Below, in pieces: positions 11,471-19,622 of a stretch of DNA of 43,574 bases; the first letter of the stretch is position 1, and every line of letters starts with the position of its first letter. A program made the translations under genes and the position numbers. This DNA is from a virus. The notes below the pieces were generated by a model that saw nothing but the letters and a program-made list of their open reading frames with translations, did not search any database and was not told where the DNA came from. Location of the stretch: positions 1 through 43,574 of the IMG/VR virus record IMGVR_UViG_3300008110_000111. One strand, written 5' to 3'.

Positions 11471-11716
11471 ATGAATAATATTCCACAATTAGCACAAATT
11501 ATTGAACTAGCACAAGCGGGAGAAGTTAACGATCCTATTGATTGGGGTATGCTAAGCGTAGATGAAAACAGTGCTTATTTGCTAATCGCAAACGGACTAG
11601 TAGACCTGTTTGGCTATCCTGAAACTGAACGAGAAATGCTAATCTTAGCTACTCTAGTCAGAACAACAGTAGAAAACTTTACCCTAAATCTTAAACTACT
11701 AGGAGATCCAAGTTGA
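11471..11716 (+). CDS. Conserved-type small acidic phage protein
   Basis: 81 residues, acidic and helical: IPQLAQIIELAQAGEVNDPIDW then an Ala/Leu-rich region and ETEREMLILATLVRTTVENF. No family is recognised. It begins 5 nt after tRNA-Ile2 with no ribosome binding site in between. The stop overlaps the next TTG start. Confidence 0.7.
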   Translation: MNNIPQLAQIIELAQAGEVNDPIDWGMLSVDENSAYLLIANGLVDLFGYPETEREMLILATLVRTTVENFTLNLKLLGDPS

Positions 11717-11907
11717 GCAAATATATTGTAGCTAGCTACATGAATCATACCGGAACTGTAGATCAAAAGATTATACACGCGGATACGGATTTTGATGCTG
11801 TAGTTAACTATTTGGGTACAAAACCACCCGGCATTGCTACACTAGACAAACTCTTAGAGTGGTGTACAGATCAAGATATTGCAATTAACTTTATTGAAAT
11901 TAACTAA
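11713..11907 (+). CDS. Small hypothetical protein with TTG start
   Basis: 64 residues starting at TTG (11713), supported by AGGAG at 11701-11705 and by the TTGA overlap with the preceding stop. Sequence SKYIVASYMNHTGTVDQKII then D-DAVVNYLGTK. No recognised domain. Confidence 0.65.
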   Translation: MSKYIVASYMNHTGTVDQKIIHADTDFDAVVNYLGTKPPGIATLDKLLEWCTDQDIAINFIEIN

Positions 11908-11917
11908 GGAAACACAA

Positions 11918-12229
11918 ATGAAAATCTTTTTTGGCGCAGTAGACTACGATCCCAGCGAGCTTGATGCTGACGAACTGTTTACCACTAGTGAAGCACCTAC
12001 TAAATACTTTTACTACCAGCTTGAGTGGGGCACTAATAATGGTGGTATGGAAGACGTAATGTTGCGTGATACCTGTGATCGAGAAGTTCCAGTTAGCATT
12101 GACCATATTAATGAACTTATTGATGCACTAGTTCGTGTACGCGATATGAATGATGATATTAAACGAGGCAAAGAACTTGAAGAAAAGGTAGAGGGAGATA
12201 GTGAAGAAGTAATTGGCGATTGCTGGTAA
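11918..12229 (+). CDS. Small acidic hypothetical protein
   Basis: 103 residues. The start at 11918 has AAGGA 7 nt upstream; a longer frame from 11879 would overlap the previous gene and lacks a site. The protein is strongly acidic, with DYDPSELDADELF near the start and a charged helix RGKELEEKVEGDSEEV at the end. Function unknown. Confidence 0.7.
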   Translation: MKIFFGAVDYDPSELDADELFTTSEAPTKYFYYQLEWGTNNGGMEDVMLRDTCDREVPVSIDHINELIDALVRVRDMNDDIKRGKELEEKVEGDSEEVIGDCW

Positions 12230-12232
12230 TCT

Positions 12233-12493
12233 ATGCATGAAATTATTATAGTATATTTTTCAATTGCACTAGCTACTAGCATTGTTAGTTGGTGGTTCAT
12301 GTTTAGACCCTTAGTTAGAGAGGCTATTCAGGCAGGAGTAATTAACGATATTACTCGTAGTCCCAAGTTAAGCTCTGTAGTGTTTATTTTGCTAAACACA
12401 CTAATGGCTCCTATCATACTTCCAATAGTATTTATTCCATCAATGTTTGAGTCGGCTAGAGCAGGAATGCGGCGAGCAATTAACGAAGATTAA
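12233..12493 (+). CDS. Small two-pass membrane protein
   Basis: 86 residues with hydrophobic segments at about 4-24 (IIIVYFSIALATSIVSWWFM) and 49-70 (VVFILLNTLMAPIILPIVFI), separated by a charged loop, and a short basic tail. No family is recognised. The stop codon lies inside the inverted repeat that follows. Confidence 0.65.
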   Translation: MHEIIIVYFSIALATSIVSWWFMFRPLVREAIQAGVINDITRSPKLSSVVFILLNTLMAPIILPIVFIPSMFESARAGMRRAINED

Positions 12494-12533
12494 AAAATTT
12501 AATCTTGAATCGTGTGCCATATATTGCTATAAT
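12486..12533 (+). promoter_or_regulatory. AT-rich inverted repeat fused to a sigma70-type promoter
   Basis: AAGATTAAA (12486-12494) pairs perfectly with TTTAATCTT (12498-12506); the hairpin contains the stop codon of the preceding gene and runs into the -35. The promoter is TTGAAT (12505-12510), 17 bp, TATAAT (12528-12533), TGC extension. The hairpin may end the upstream transcript or act as an operator. Confidence 0.8.
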
Positions 12534-12562
12534 ATTATTTCTTCATTAGGAAAACACAGACT

Positions 12563-12835
12563 ATGAAACTTGTAGAATTCAATTACACAAAACAAGATGG
12601 TTCCCAATCACAACGTGCTGTTATGGTACTGCAAGAACCTCAGCGTAATTACGCTGGTATTGATCTCACTCAACTTGATGAGTCTAGCTTTGCACTTTTC
12701 TTGGACGAGTATCGTCAAGTAAAGAATCGTCAACATGAAGAAATTATGCAGCTAATGGCTCGCCATGATCTTAAACACAATTATCGGCAGTTTGTTCCTG
12801 ATCGGATGCAAATTACCGAAACTACTTTAGTATGA
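12563..12835 (+). CDS. Conserved phage protein (LQEPQRNYAGIDL type)
   Basis: 90 residues; AGGA lies upstream. VEFNYTKQDGSQSQRAVMVL, then YAGIDLTQLDE and DLKHNYRQFVPDRM, matches a conserved hypothetical of T4-like and aquatic phages. Function unknown. First gene after its promoter; its stop overlaps the next start (ATGA). Confidence 0.75.
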   Translation: MKLVEFNYTKQDGSQSQRAVMVLQEPQRNYAGIDLTQLDESSFALFLDEYRQVKNRQHEEIMQLMARHDLKHNYRQFVPDRMQITETTLV

Positions 12836-13089
12836 CAGATAAACCATTTAGAATATGGGATGCCATAACACTTCAAGAAGCAGCTAAAATCGCCATTCAA
12901 TTAGGCGCAATTATTGACGAAACTTGCCGACAAAATAAAACTATTCCAGCTATGTTACCGCCTAGCTTAATACCAACAGAAAAACTCTACATTTTAGCCG
13001 CAAGTTTTGATGCAGCATATAATAAACTAATTGAATACGAACTTACAAAAACCGGAAACCTACGCTCTGACAAAGACAATATACACTAA
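12832..13089 (+). CDS. Small hypothetical helical protein
   Basis: 85 residues, coupled to the previous gene by an ATGA overlap. WDAITLQEAAKIAIQLGAII then MLPPSLIPTEKLYILAASFDAAY. No motif identifies it. Confidence 0.65.
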   Translation: MTDKPFRIWDAITLQEAAKIAIQLGAIIDETCRQNKTIPAMLPPSLIPTEKLYILAASFDAAYNKLIEYELTKTGNLRSDKDNIH

Positions 13090-13098
13090 GGACTAAAA

Positions 13099-13464
13099 AT
13101 GACTCAATGGACTCCTGAACTTAAAGAACAAGTTGTTAAAATGTATCAAGATGCTGATCCTACCCCTGAGAGCAGCACTGAGATTATCAAAGACATTGCT
13201 GACGAGATCGAAGCCTCACCTAACGGTGTTCGCATGGTTCTTGTTCAAGCTGGTGTCTATGTTAAGAAAGAAGCCTCTGCCAGCACTAGCAAGGGTGGCA
13301 GTACCGCCAAAACTGGCGAAGGCACTAAGCGTGTAAGCAAAGAAGCAGCTATTGCTGAGCTTACTAAAGCTATCGAAGCCAAGGGTGCTCCTATCGACGA
13401 GGATATTCTTGGCAAACTGACTGGTAAAGCTGCTGTTTACCTGTTGAGTGTTATCAAGGCTTAA
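13099..13464 (+). CDS. HTH/Myb-like DNA-binding protein with basic linker
   Basis: 121 residues. N-terminal W-PELKEQVVKMY...STEIIKDIADEI-ASPNGVRMVL-QAGVYV is a three-helix HTH/Myb-like unit of the kind repeated in the protein at 16268. A Ser/Lys/Gly-rich linker (about 56-80) and a C-terminal helical domain follow. Codons are more restricted (GCT, GGT, CTT, AAG) than in neighbours and a very strong terminator follows, which suggests an abundant protein. Transcription control or DNA coating is inferred. Confidence 0.65.
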   Translation: MTQWTPELKEQVVKMYQDADPTPESSTEIIKDIADEIEASPNGVRMVLVQAGVYVKKEASASTSKGGSTAKTGEGTKRVSKEAAIAELTKAIEAKGAPIDEDILGKLTGKAAVYLLSVIKA

Positions 13465-13470
13465 TATTCC

Positions 13471-13496
13471 GGGCAGCCCTTGCTGCCCTTATTTTT
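13471..13496 (+). terminator. Strong intrinsic terminator
   Basis: GGGCAGC (13471-13477), loop CCTT, GCTGCCC (13482-13488), then TTATTTTT. It closes the 12505-promoter unit. Confidence 0.92.
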
Positions 13497-13510
13497 CGAG
13501 GTTATAGGCT

Positions 13511-14134
13511 ATGGCAAAGAAACGATCAGCTCTTGAACAAGAGCGTATGACTGACACTAATCTACAAAAGGTTATTGGTCTACTTGAGCCTAAAGATGCC
13601 AACACTAAGCCTATAACCAAAAAAGAAGCCTGCGCGATTCTAGGCATGAACTATAACACTTCACGTCTAGAAACCCTTCTTGAACAGTTCAAAGAGCGTC
13701 AACGTCGAGATGGTGAGCGTCGGGCAGCACTACGTGGAAAACCTGCAACCCAACAAGAAACCGGATTTATTATTCGTGAATATCTTGAGGGCAATACCAT
13801 TGAGGGTATTTCTAGGTCCACGTATCGTGGTGGGGAATTCATTAAACGAATTCTAGAAGAAAACCACGTTCCAAAACGAAATAGTTCTCACGACTATTTT
13901 CATCCCCAACTTATTCCTGAAGGCGCAATGCAGGATAAGTTTGAAGTAGGAGAAACTGTATATAGCAGCAGATATGATTCTACTGCAAAAATTATTACAG
14001 AGTTACCACACCCTACTTATGGCTGGGTTTACCGTGTATGGCTAACTAATGAAAAGTGGCTACAGTATGCCTACCAACCAGCCTGTGAATTAGCCTCTCT
14101 TAAGCACTTAAAAGAAGTCGGAGTTCAATTCTAA
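13511..14134 (+). CDS. Conserved phage protein with HTH-like N-terminal half
   Basis: 207 residues. KKEACAILGMNYNTSRLETLLEQF (about 37-60) resembles an HTH, followed by a basic stretch KERQRRDGERRAA and IIREYLEGNTIEGISRSTYRGGEFIKRIL, a second HTH-like region. The C-terminal 70 residues look like a beta-barrel (FEVGETVYSSRYDSTAKII...WVYRVWLTNEKW). DNA binding is inferred. Its TAA shares a base with the next ATG. Confidence 0.7.
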   Translation: MAKKRSALEQERMTDTNLQKVIGLLEPKDANTKPITKKEACAILGMNYNTSRLETLLEQFKERQRRDGERRAALRGKPATQQETGFIIREYLEGNTIEGISRSTYRGGEFIKRILEENHVPKRNSSHDYFHPQLIPEGAMQDKFEVGETVYSSRYDSTAKIITELPHPTYGWVYRVWLTNEKWLQYAYQPACELASLKHLKEVGVQF

Positions 14135-14415
14135 TGGATAATAACATTATCTATGAAAAACTTATAGAAGAAAACCTGGAAAAAGGCTTTCAGATCAAAC
14201 TGGTGGTCAATGACTTCAGGGAAACAATCTATATTCAGCTTCGTAAATACTTTTTGAGCTATGAAGGCGAGTGGGTTGCCAGCCGAGAAGGTGTAAGTTT
14301 CCCAGCTAGTATGGAGAATATTTACAACCTTCTTGACGGCATGATGGAAATCTGCGCTGAAGCAGAGGGTGAGGAAATCATTGAGCACTACCATAACCAG
14401 CTCAAGAAATCCTAA
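14134..14415 (+). CDS. Small acidic hypothetical protein
   Basis: 93 residues, acidic and helical, starting on the last base of the previous stop (TAATG). Contains YIQLRKYFLSYEGEWVASRE and a Glu-rich end (CAEAEGEEIIEHYHN). Not recognised. A promoter starts 2 nt after its stop. Confidence 0.65.
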   Translation: MDNNIIYEKLIEENLEKGFQIKLVVNDFRETIYIQLRKYFLSYEGEWVASREGVSFPASMENIYNLLDGMMEICAEAEGEEIIEHYHNQLKKS

Positions 14416-14416
14416 C

Positions 14417-14445
14417 TTGACCACACGACCTTAAACTGTTATAAT
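14417..14445 (+). promoter_or_regulatory. sigma70-type promoter for ligase subunit A
   Basis: TTGACC (14417-14422), 17 bp, TATAAT (14440-14445), TGT extension. TTAAACT (14431-14437) and AGTTTAA (14462-14468) form a 7-bp inverted repeat around the start point. Confidence 0.87.
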
Positions 14446-14469
14446 ATTAAACTCTTGTGAAAGTTTAAC

Positions 14470-15426
14470 ATGACAAACAAACTCAAAGAATTTCTTGATC
14501 TCGCAAGCAAGCACTATTACGACGGCTGGCCTATCATTAGTGATAAGCAGTTTGATAGTCTTGCTGAGTTGATTGGCTACGGCGAGGTAGGTAGTGCTCC
14601 GCAGACCAACAAGGCTAAACACTTTAGGCAAATGTATAGCCTGCAGAAATTCTATGAGGATGAGGGTCAGCGTAATCCACTAGAAGGCGTTAAGGAAGTT
14701 AGCGTTACTCCCAAACTTGATGGCGCAGCCATCTCACTGCTCTACATCAACGGCGAGTTAGTTCAAGCACTTACTCGTGGTGATGGAGTAGAGGGTCAAC
14801 TGATTACTGATAAACTACTATCAACTAATCTAGTACCACATAAAATTTCCTATACGCCTATTCTCCAAATTACCGGAGAAATTGTTGCTCCAAGCCATGT
14901 TGAAAATAGCCGAAACTATGCCGCTGGCTCGCTTAATCTAAAGGATCTAGATGAATTTAGAACGCGAGCCATTAGTTTCTTTGCCTATGGCATATTCCCG
15001 CACTGGTCAGACTCATACTCGCAAGATATGAAATGGCTGCGTAAGCAGGGTTTTCAAACTGTCTTGGAAGCAGACTTAGATAAAATTTATCCTTGTGATG
15101 GTGTAGTATTCCGTTGCGACTCAAATCAAGAGTTTGAAGCCTTGGGCTATACTAGCAAGCATCCCCGCGGTGCATACGCTAGAAAAGAACGAGCTGAACA
15201 CGTAGAAACTACACTCTTAGGCGTAGAATGGCAAGTAGGTAAAACTGGCAAAGTTACCCCTGTGGCTATTCTAGAACCTGTTATGATTGGCGATGCACAA
15301 GTGAGCCGAGCTACCCTAAATAATCCAGGCTTTATCGAAGCACTGGGCCTTGAAATTGGCGACAGGGTAGCTGTAATCAGGGCTGGAGAAATCATTCCCT
15401 GTGTGCTGCACAAAGTAGATACCTAA
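14470..15426 (+). CDS. ligA: NAD+-dependent DNA ligase, N-terminal subunit (Ia + adenylation + OB)
   Basis: 318 residues. A short Ia-type NAD-binding region (YYDGWPIISDKQFDSL, about 16-31) is followed by the nucleotidyltransferase motif I TPKLDGAA with the adenylated Lys at about 82, TRGDGVEGQ, ITGEIVAP and PCDGVVFR. The OB domain follows (VEWQVGKTGKVTPVA, ATLNNPGF, GDRVAVIRAGEIIPCV). The zinc, HhH and BRCT domains are absent and lie in the next gene. Cellular LigA is one chain of about 670 residues; a two-gene form is known from phage T5. It seals nicks during replication and repair. Confidence 0.93.
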   Translation: MTNKLKEFLDLASKHYYDGWPIISDKQFDSLAELIGYGEVGSAPQTNKAKHFRQMYSLQKFYEDEGQRNPLEGVKEVSVTPKLDGAAISLLYINGELVQALTRGDGVEGQLITDKLLSTNLVPHKISYTPILQITGEIVAPSHVENSRNYAAGSLNLKDLDEFRTRAISFFAYGIFPHWSDSYSQDMKWLRKQGFQTVLEADLDKIYPCDGVVFRCDSNQEFEALGYTSKHPRGAYARKERAEHVETTLLGVEWQVGKTGKVTPVAILEPVMIGDAQVSRATLNNPGFIEALGLEIGDRVAVIRAGEIIPCVLHKVDT

Positions 15427-15458
15427 ATTTATCAGGCTCGGGCAAGTAAAATTTAGAC

Positions 15459-15487
15459 TTGCTAAGCCTATACAATTAGTGTATAAT
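15459..15487 (+). promoter_or_regulatory. sigma70-type promoter between the ligase genes
   Basis: TTGCTA (15459-15464), 17 bp, TATAAT (15482-15487). Unlike its relatives it lacks the exact TGn extension. It gives the second ligase subunit its own transcript. Confidence 0.82.
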
Positions 15488-15513
15488 ATTTATATTCTGT
15501 TGGATAAAACCCC

Positions 15514-16275
15514 ATGAAAATCACGATTCCCACAAATTGTCCGTGTTGTGAATACCCACTTGAGTGGGTTAATGACCAGCTGTTTTGCCGGAATCAGGCT
15601 TGTAGTGCTCAGCTTGGTAAAAAGTTAGAACACTTCTGCAAAACCCTTGGTATCAAGGGCATGGGTTCTAAGACTATAGAAAAACTAGAACTGGCAGATA
15701 TTACTGAACTCTACTACCTAGAGGAAAGTGAGATTGCTGAATGCTTGGGCAGTGAGCGTATGGCTGAGAAACTGATTGATGAAATCAATCGCAGCCGTAG
15801 TGCAAGTCTAGCCGAAGTCCTAGCAAGTTTTAGTATTCCCCTAATCGGTAATACCGCATCACAGAAAGTTTCTAAAGTAATTAGTCATATTGACGAACTT
15901 ACCACAGAAAAATGCCGTGAAGCTGGTTTAGGGGAAAAAGCCACTGAAAATCTTATGAATTGGATTCAAACAGATTTTCAAGAAATGAGAGAATTTCTGC
16001 CATTCTCATTTCGCTCTAACCATGTAGTAGATGCCCTAGAAGATAGAAAAACTATTTGTATTACTGGTAAACTAAAAAGTTTCAAAACAAAACAAGAAGC
16101 ATACGATCAACTTGAACAGCTTGGATTTAAAATTTCTGAAACTGTAACCAAATCCCTAGACTTTCTAGTTGACGAATCTGACAAATCTAGTTCTAAGCGT
16201 AAACGTGCCGAAGAACTAAATATTAAAATTATCACAGACCTACAACAATTTTTGAAAGAAAATAAAGATGACTGA
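15514..16275 (+). CDS. ligB: NAD+-dependent DNA ligase, C-terminal subunit (zinc finger + HhH + BRCT)
   Basis: 253 residues. The N-terminal C4 zinc finger uses CPCC near 9-12 and C-NQAC near 26-31. Helix-hairpin-helix repeats follow (LGIKGMGSKTIEKL, about 47-60; ASFSIPLIGNTASQKV; AGLGEKATENL). The C-terminal BRCT begins KTICITGKLKSFKTKQEA (about 185) with LDFLVDESDKSSSKRKRAEEL. These are exactly the domains missing from the first subunit. The name B here means the second half, not E. coli ligB. It overlaps the next gene by 8 nt. Confidence 0.92.
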   Translation: MKITIPTNCPCCEYPLEWVNDQLFCRNQACSAQLGKKLEHFCKTLGIKGMGSKTIEKLELADITELYYLEESEIAECLGSERMAEKLIDEINRSRSASLAEVLASFSIPLIGNTASQKVSKVISHIDELTTEKCREAGLGEKATENLMNWIQTDFQEMREFLPFSFRSNHVVDALEDRKTICITGKLKSFKTKQEAYDQLEQLGFKISETVTKSLDFLVDESDKSSSKRKRAEELNIKIITDLQQFLKENKDD

Positions 16276-17014
16276 AAAAGCTAAAAAATGGAATGACGAG
16301 GTTGTTGACCAACTGCTTCAAATCGTTGGTAGCCAAAGCCCCGTTAGCGTAGCTAAAGTTGAAGAAGCCGCCGAAACCCTTGGATTCACTACTCGTAGTA
16401 TCGCTGCTAAACTCCGCCAGCTAGACCGTGATGTTGCTAGCATGGCCAAAGAAAAGACCACTGCCTTCACCGAAGACGAGACTGATGATCTTGCCAACTT
16501 TGTTGAGGATAATGTTGGTCGTTATACCTACAAAGAAATTGCAGAGAACTTTGCTGATGGCAAGTTTACTGCTAAACAGATTCAGGGTAAACTTCTTGCC
16601 CTAGAACTTACCGGCGCTGTAAAGCCTGCCGAGAAAGTTGAAGTTGCTCGTACTTACACAGAAGCTGAAGAAGCAAAATTTGTTCAAATGGCTGAGCGCG
16701 GTGCCTTTATTGAGGATATTGCTGCTGCCCTTAACAAGACTGTTGCAAGTGTACGTGGCAAGGCTCTTAGCCTTACTCGTAAAGGTCAAATTGCTAAGAT
16801 TCCCGCACAGCGTGAGTCCCATGCTAAAGATCAAGTTGATCCTATCGTTGCTCTTGGTAGTCGTATTGCTACTATGACTGTAGCAGAGATTGCCAAAGAA
16901 GTTGATAAGACTGAGCGTGGTCTTCGTACCCTTCTTACCCGCCGCGGAATTAATGTTGCCGATTACAAAGGCGCAGACAAGAAAGCCAAGGCCGAGGCTA
17001 AAGCTGCTGCCTAA
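16268..17014 (+). CDS. Tandem-HTH (Myb/SANT-like) DNA-binding protein
   Basis: 248 residues with four successive units of about 45-60 residues, each an acidic start then an HTH: WNDEVVDQLLQIV...TRSIAAKLRQL; FTEDETDDLANFV...AKQIQGKLLAL; YTEAEEAKFVQMA...VASVRGKALSL; MTVAEIAKEVDKTERGLRTLL. The tail is Lys/Ala-rich (KKAKAEAKAAA), histone-like. Codon choice is restricted, as in the related 13099 gene, and a strong terminator follows, suggesting high expression. Transcription regulator or nucleoid-like protein; inference from fold pattern only. Confidence 0.7.
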   Translation: MTEKAKKWNDEVVDQLLQIVGSQSPVSVAKVEEAAETLGFTTRSIAAKLRQLDRDVASMAKEKTTAFTEDETDDLANFVEDNVGRYTYKEIAENFADGKFTAKQIQGKLLALELTGAVKPAEKVEVARTYTEAEEAKFVQMAERGAFIEDIAAALNKTVASVRGKALSLTRKGQIAKIPAQRESHAKDQVDPIVALGSRIATMTVAEIAKEVDKTERGLRTLLTRRGINVADYKGADKKAKAEAKAAA

Positions 17015-17035
17015 TCTAGATTAGGCATAACACTA

Positions 17036-17067
17036 GGCCGGGAGTCTAATCAACTCCCGGCCTTTTT
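17036..17067 (+). terminator. Strong intrinsic terminator preceded by a perfect palindrome
   Basis: GGCCGGGAGT (17036-17045), 7-nt loop, ACTCCCGGCC (17053-17062), TTTTT. Just upstream an 18-bp perfect palindrome centred on TCTAGA (17009-17026) includes the stop codon of the HTH-repeat gene. The pair should stop nearly all read-through into the replication operon. Confidence 0.94.
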
Positions 17068-17083
17068 ACTTTGGATACTGTAA

Positions 17084-17383
17084 ATGAAAGTTACAATCAC
17101 ATATCACGATACAGAATCGTTTACTGTAGAAGAAGTAGTAAAGCAAGCAGTACATAACTATGGTCGCCAAGCTCAAGTAGAAGTCATGCCAGAATCTACA
17201 ATGGCATACGACCATATATATTTTGGCCTACAACAGCTCGTAACACATGAACAGCTAAGTCTACTATTTGACAAAGGTAGTAGCTATCAGCAAGATATTA
17301 AAAAGTTACGAGAAAATATTGTTTATAAAGTTACAGAGATTATAGACCAAGTTATAGTAGACAATGAATCTAAGGTAGGTTAA
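17084..17383 (+). CDS. Hypothetical protein at head of replication operon
   Basis: 99 residues, beginning KVTITYHDTESFTVEEVVKQAV, with helices after residue 60 (YQQDIKKLRENIVYKVTEII). No recognised domain. It lies 1 nt before the helicase start; a helicase-loader-like role is only a guess from position. No promoter of the usual family is seen before it. Confidence 0.65.
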   Translation: MKVTITYHDTESFTVEEVVKQAVHNYGRQAQVEVMPESTMAYDHIYFGLQQLVTHEQLSLLFDKGSSYQQDIKKLRENIVYKVTEIIDQVIVDNESKVG

Positions 17384-17384
17384 T

Positions 17385-18761
17385 GTGGATGTATCCGCCG
17401 TAGTCTTAAATAAATTGCTATCTGAGCAGAGCCTAGATATATGGGCAAAGCTCAAGCTGGTGTTTTTAGACCCGGCATACTCCTCTTTGTATAGTGTCAT
17501 CAATAAACACTATGAACGGTACAATAAACTACCTAATTTTGATGACTTAGAACTTACTATTAGAGAAGGTCCGGCAGCTAAAACTCTAGCTACACTAAAG
17601 TTAACTGAGATACCAGATGTTAGTGCTGAAGTAGCACTTGATGCTCTTATAGATCAGTATACTCAAAATGAGACTGTAAAATTATTAGATAAATTTGTAG
17701 ACAAACTGCCACTTTACGACTCCAACGAAATAAAAGAAAACTTATCAACCATAGCACTAACTATAGAAGAAAAAACTCATACTAGTGAAAAAGTATACAC
17801 AATGAGCGATATTCTTCTATTCCGCAACCCTCAAGAGTTAGAAAAAGAACGTGTTTATCTTGGACTTAATAATACTTTTGATGCTGTGCTTGGTGGCGTG
17901 GCTAGACAAGAACTCATACTCATCGGCGGTAAACGAGGCAGCGGTAAGAGTATTACTAGTAGTAATATTTTTATTAATCAGTATGAGACTGGTAATAGTT
18001 GCCTGTACTTTAGCATAGAGATGACGGCTATAGAGGTAATGGAACGAAACCTAGCTATCTTAGCCAATGTTAATCATCAAAGTCTAAAGCAAAATAAATT
18101 AACTGATGAAGAAGTGCTAAAAGTAGTAAAAGCTAGAGCCGAGATGTTTGAAGATGCAGATCAAACCGTTCTAGAATTTATGCGTCACAGAGATAGATTT
18201 AAATTTGAGGAAACACTAGTCAGAAACTATCGTCTAAAACAAACCAATCAGATGGTTATTGTTGATGACAGAGACTTGAGCATAGGTGCTATTGACTTGC
18301 ATATTGGTAAAATGAAAGCTAGATTTGGCGATAAACTGGCCGTTGTAGTAGTAGACTACTTAAATCAAATTGTTGCCGACGGTATAGACCAGTATGACTG
18401 GAAACCACAAATTGAGGTATCCAAAAAATTAAAGAATCTGGCTCGTAAGTATGAAATAGTACTAGTAAGTCCGTATCAAATTGATGCTAGTGGTGAGGCA
18501 AGATTTTCAAAAGGTATTCTTGATGCTGCCGATATTGCACTAGTAATGGAAGCACACGATAAAGAAAAGCAAGCAATTACCTTTGAAACTACTAAAATAC
18601 GTGGCGGTAAAGAAATGCAGTTTACCTGTCCTATTGATTGGGATACACTACGTATTAGTCCTCAAACTATAGAAAAACCAGAGCACGAAGAAAAAGTAAA
18701 ACGCGCAGGAAAAACTAAGAAAACACAAGAACCAGTAGACGATCTACCTTGGGACACATAA
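17385..18761 (+). CDS. Replicative DNA helicase, DnaB/gp41-like
   Basis: 458 residues, starting at GTG. An N-terminal helical domain of about 150 residues is followed by a RecA-type core: Walker A GGKRGSGKS (about 181-189), SCLYFSIEMTAIEVMERN (H1a/DnaB motif), Walker B LAVVVVDYLNQI (about 319-330), VLVSPYQI sensor, and ATTP-contact region FETTKIRGGK. It would unwind the lagging-strand template with the primase encoded next. The acidic C-terminus ends VDDLPWDT, a possible protein-binding tail. Confidence 0.9.
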   Translation: MDVSAVVLNKLLSEQSLDIWAKLKLVFLDPAYSSLYSVINKHYERYNKLPNFDDLELTIREGPAAKTLATLKLTEIPDVSAEVALDALIDQYTQNETVKLLDKFVDKLPLYDSNEIKENLSTIALTIEEKTHTSEKVYTMSDILLFRNPQELEKERVYLGLNNTFDAVLGGVARQELILIGGKRGSGKSITSSNIFINQYETGNSCLYFSIEMTAIEVMERNLAILANVNHQSLKQNKLTDEEVLKVVKARAEMFEDADQTVLEFMRHRDRFKFEETLVRNYRLKQTNQMVIVDDRDLSIGAIDLHIGKMKARFGDKLAVVVVDYLNQIVADGIDQYDWKPQIEVSKKLKNLARKYEIVLVSPYQIDASGEARFSKGILDAADIALVMEAHDKEKQAITFETTKIRGGKEMQFTCPIDWDTLRISPQTIEKPEHEEKVKRAGKTKKTQEPVDDLPWDT

Positions 18762-19622
18762 ATGAGCGATCCAGTACTAGAACTATTGCAAAAACAGGGA
18801 TTAAGTTATACCGTAAGTGGTAGGGATTATCTTGTAAAATGTATTAATCCAGAGCATGACGATTCAAATCCTAGTTTTAGAATAGATCGAGTAACTGGAG
18901 TCGCCCACTGCTTTAGCTGCGGATTTAAAACAAATGTATTTAAACATTTTAATGTTTTTACAAATCCAGTACCAATTAAAATAGCTAAATTAAAGAAAAA
19001 ATTACGTGATCTTATGGTTACAAATACTGGACTAGATATGCCTCTAGGAGCTACTCCTTACACAAAGCAATTTAGAGGTATTAGTCCAAAAACTTTAAAG
19101 AAATTTGAAGCATTTTATACAAATCAAGTAGAAAAGCTTCAGGATAGAATAGTGTTTCCTATTTGGGACATTACTAATAAAATCCAAGTATTTGTAGCCC
19201 GGCATACTATGAGCAATGGCAATCCTAGATATGTAAATTATCCTAGTGGTGTGCAGATTCCCTTATTCCCACCACATATGCCGTACGAATCAACTAGCCT
19301 AGTGATGGTTGAAGGCATATTTGATTTACTAAATGTCTACGATAAAGGACTACACCCAGTAGTATGCACATTTGGTACAAACACACTTCAAAACGATACA
19401 CAGCTTAAACTATTACCATACAAAGCCCAAGGTATAACAAAAATCTACTTGATGTTTGATGGCGACGAAGCAGGTCAAAATGCTATGCAAACACTAAAAC
19501 CACTTGTTGAAGATTGTGGATTTCTAGTAGAAATTATAAATCTACCTGAAGATACGGACCCTGGCGAACTAGATCAAGAAACAGTAGACAGCATAAAAAA
19601 TTATATTGGATATAACACATGA
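18762..19622 (+). CDS. DNA primase (DnaG-type, zinc finger + TOPRIM)
   Basis: 286 residues. The CHC2-type zinc finger uses Cys27, His32 and HCFSC at about 49-53. The catalytic TOPRIM has VMVEGIFDLLNVY (about 182) and the metal-binding LMFDGDEAGQNAM (about 230-242). Shorter than cellular DnaG because the helicase-binding C-terminus is missing. It starts immediately after the helicase and overlaps the polymerase start (ATGA), forming a coupled helicase-primase-polymerase set. Confidence 0.9.
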   Translation: MSDPVLELLQKQGLSYTVSGRDYLVKCINPEHDDSNPSFRIDRVTGVAHCFSCGFKTNVFKHFNVFTNPVPIKIAKLKKKLRDLMVTNTGLDMPLGATPYTKQFRGISPKTLKKFEAFYTNQVEKLQDRIVFPIWDITNKIQVFVARHTMSNGNPRYVNYPSGVQIPLFPPHMPYESTSLVMVEGIFDLLNVYDKGLHPVVCTFGTNTLQNDTQLKLLPYKAQGITKIYLMFDGDEAGQNAMQTLKPLVEDCGFLVEIINLPEDTDPGELDQETVDSIKNYIGYNT

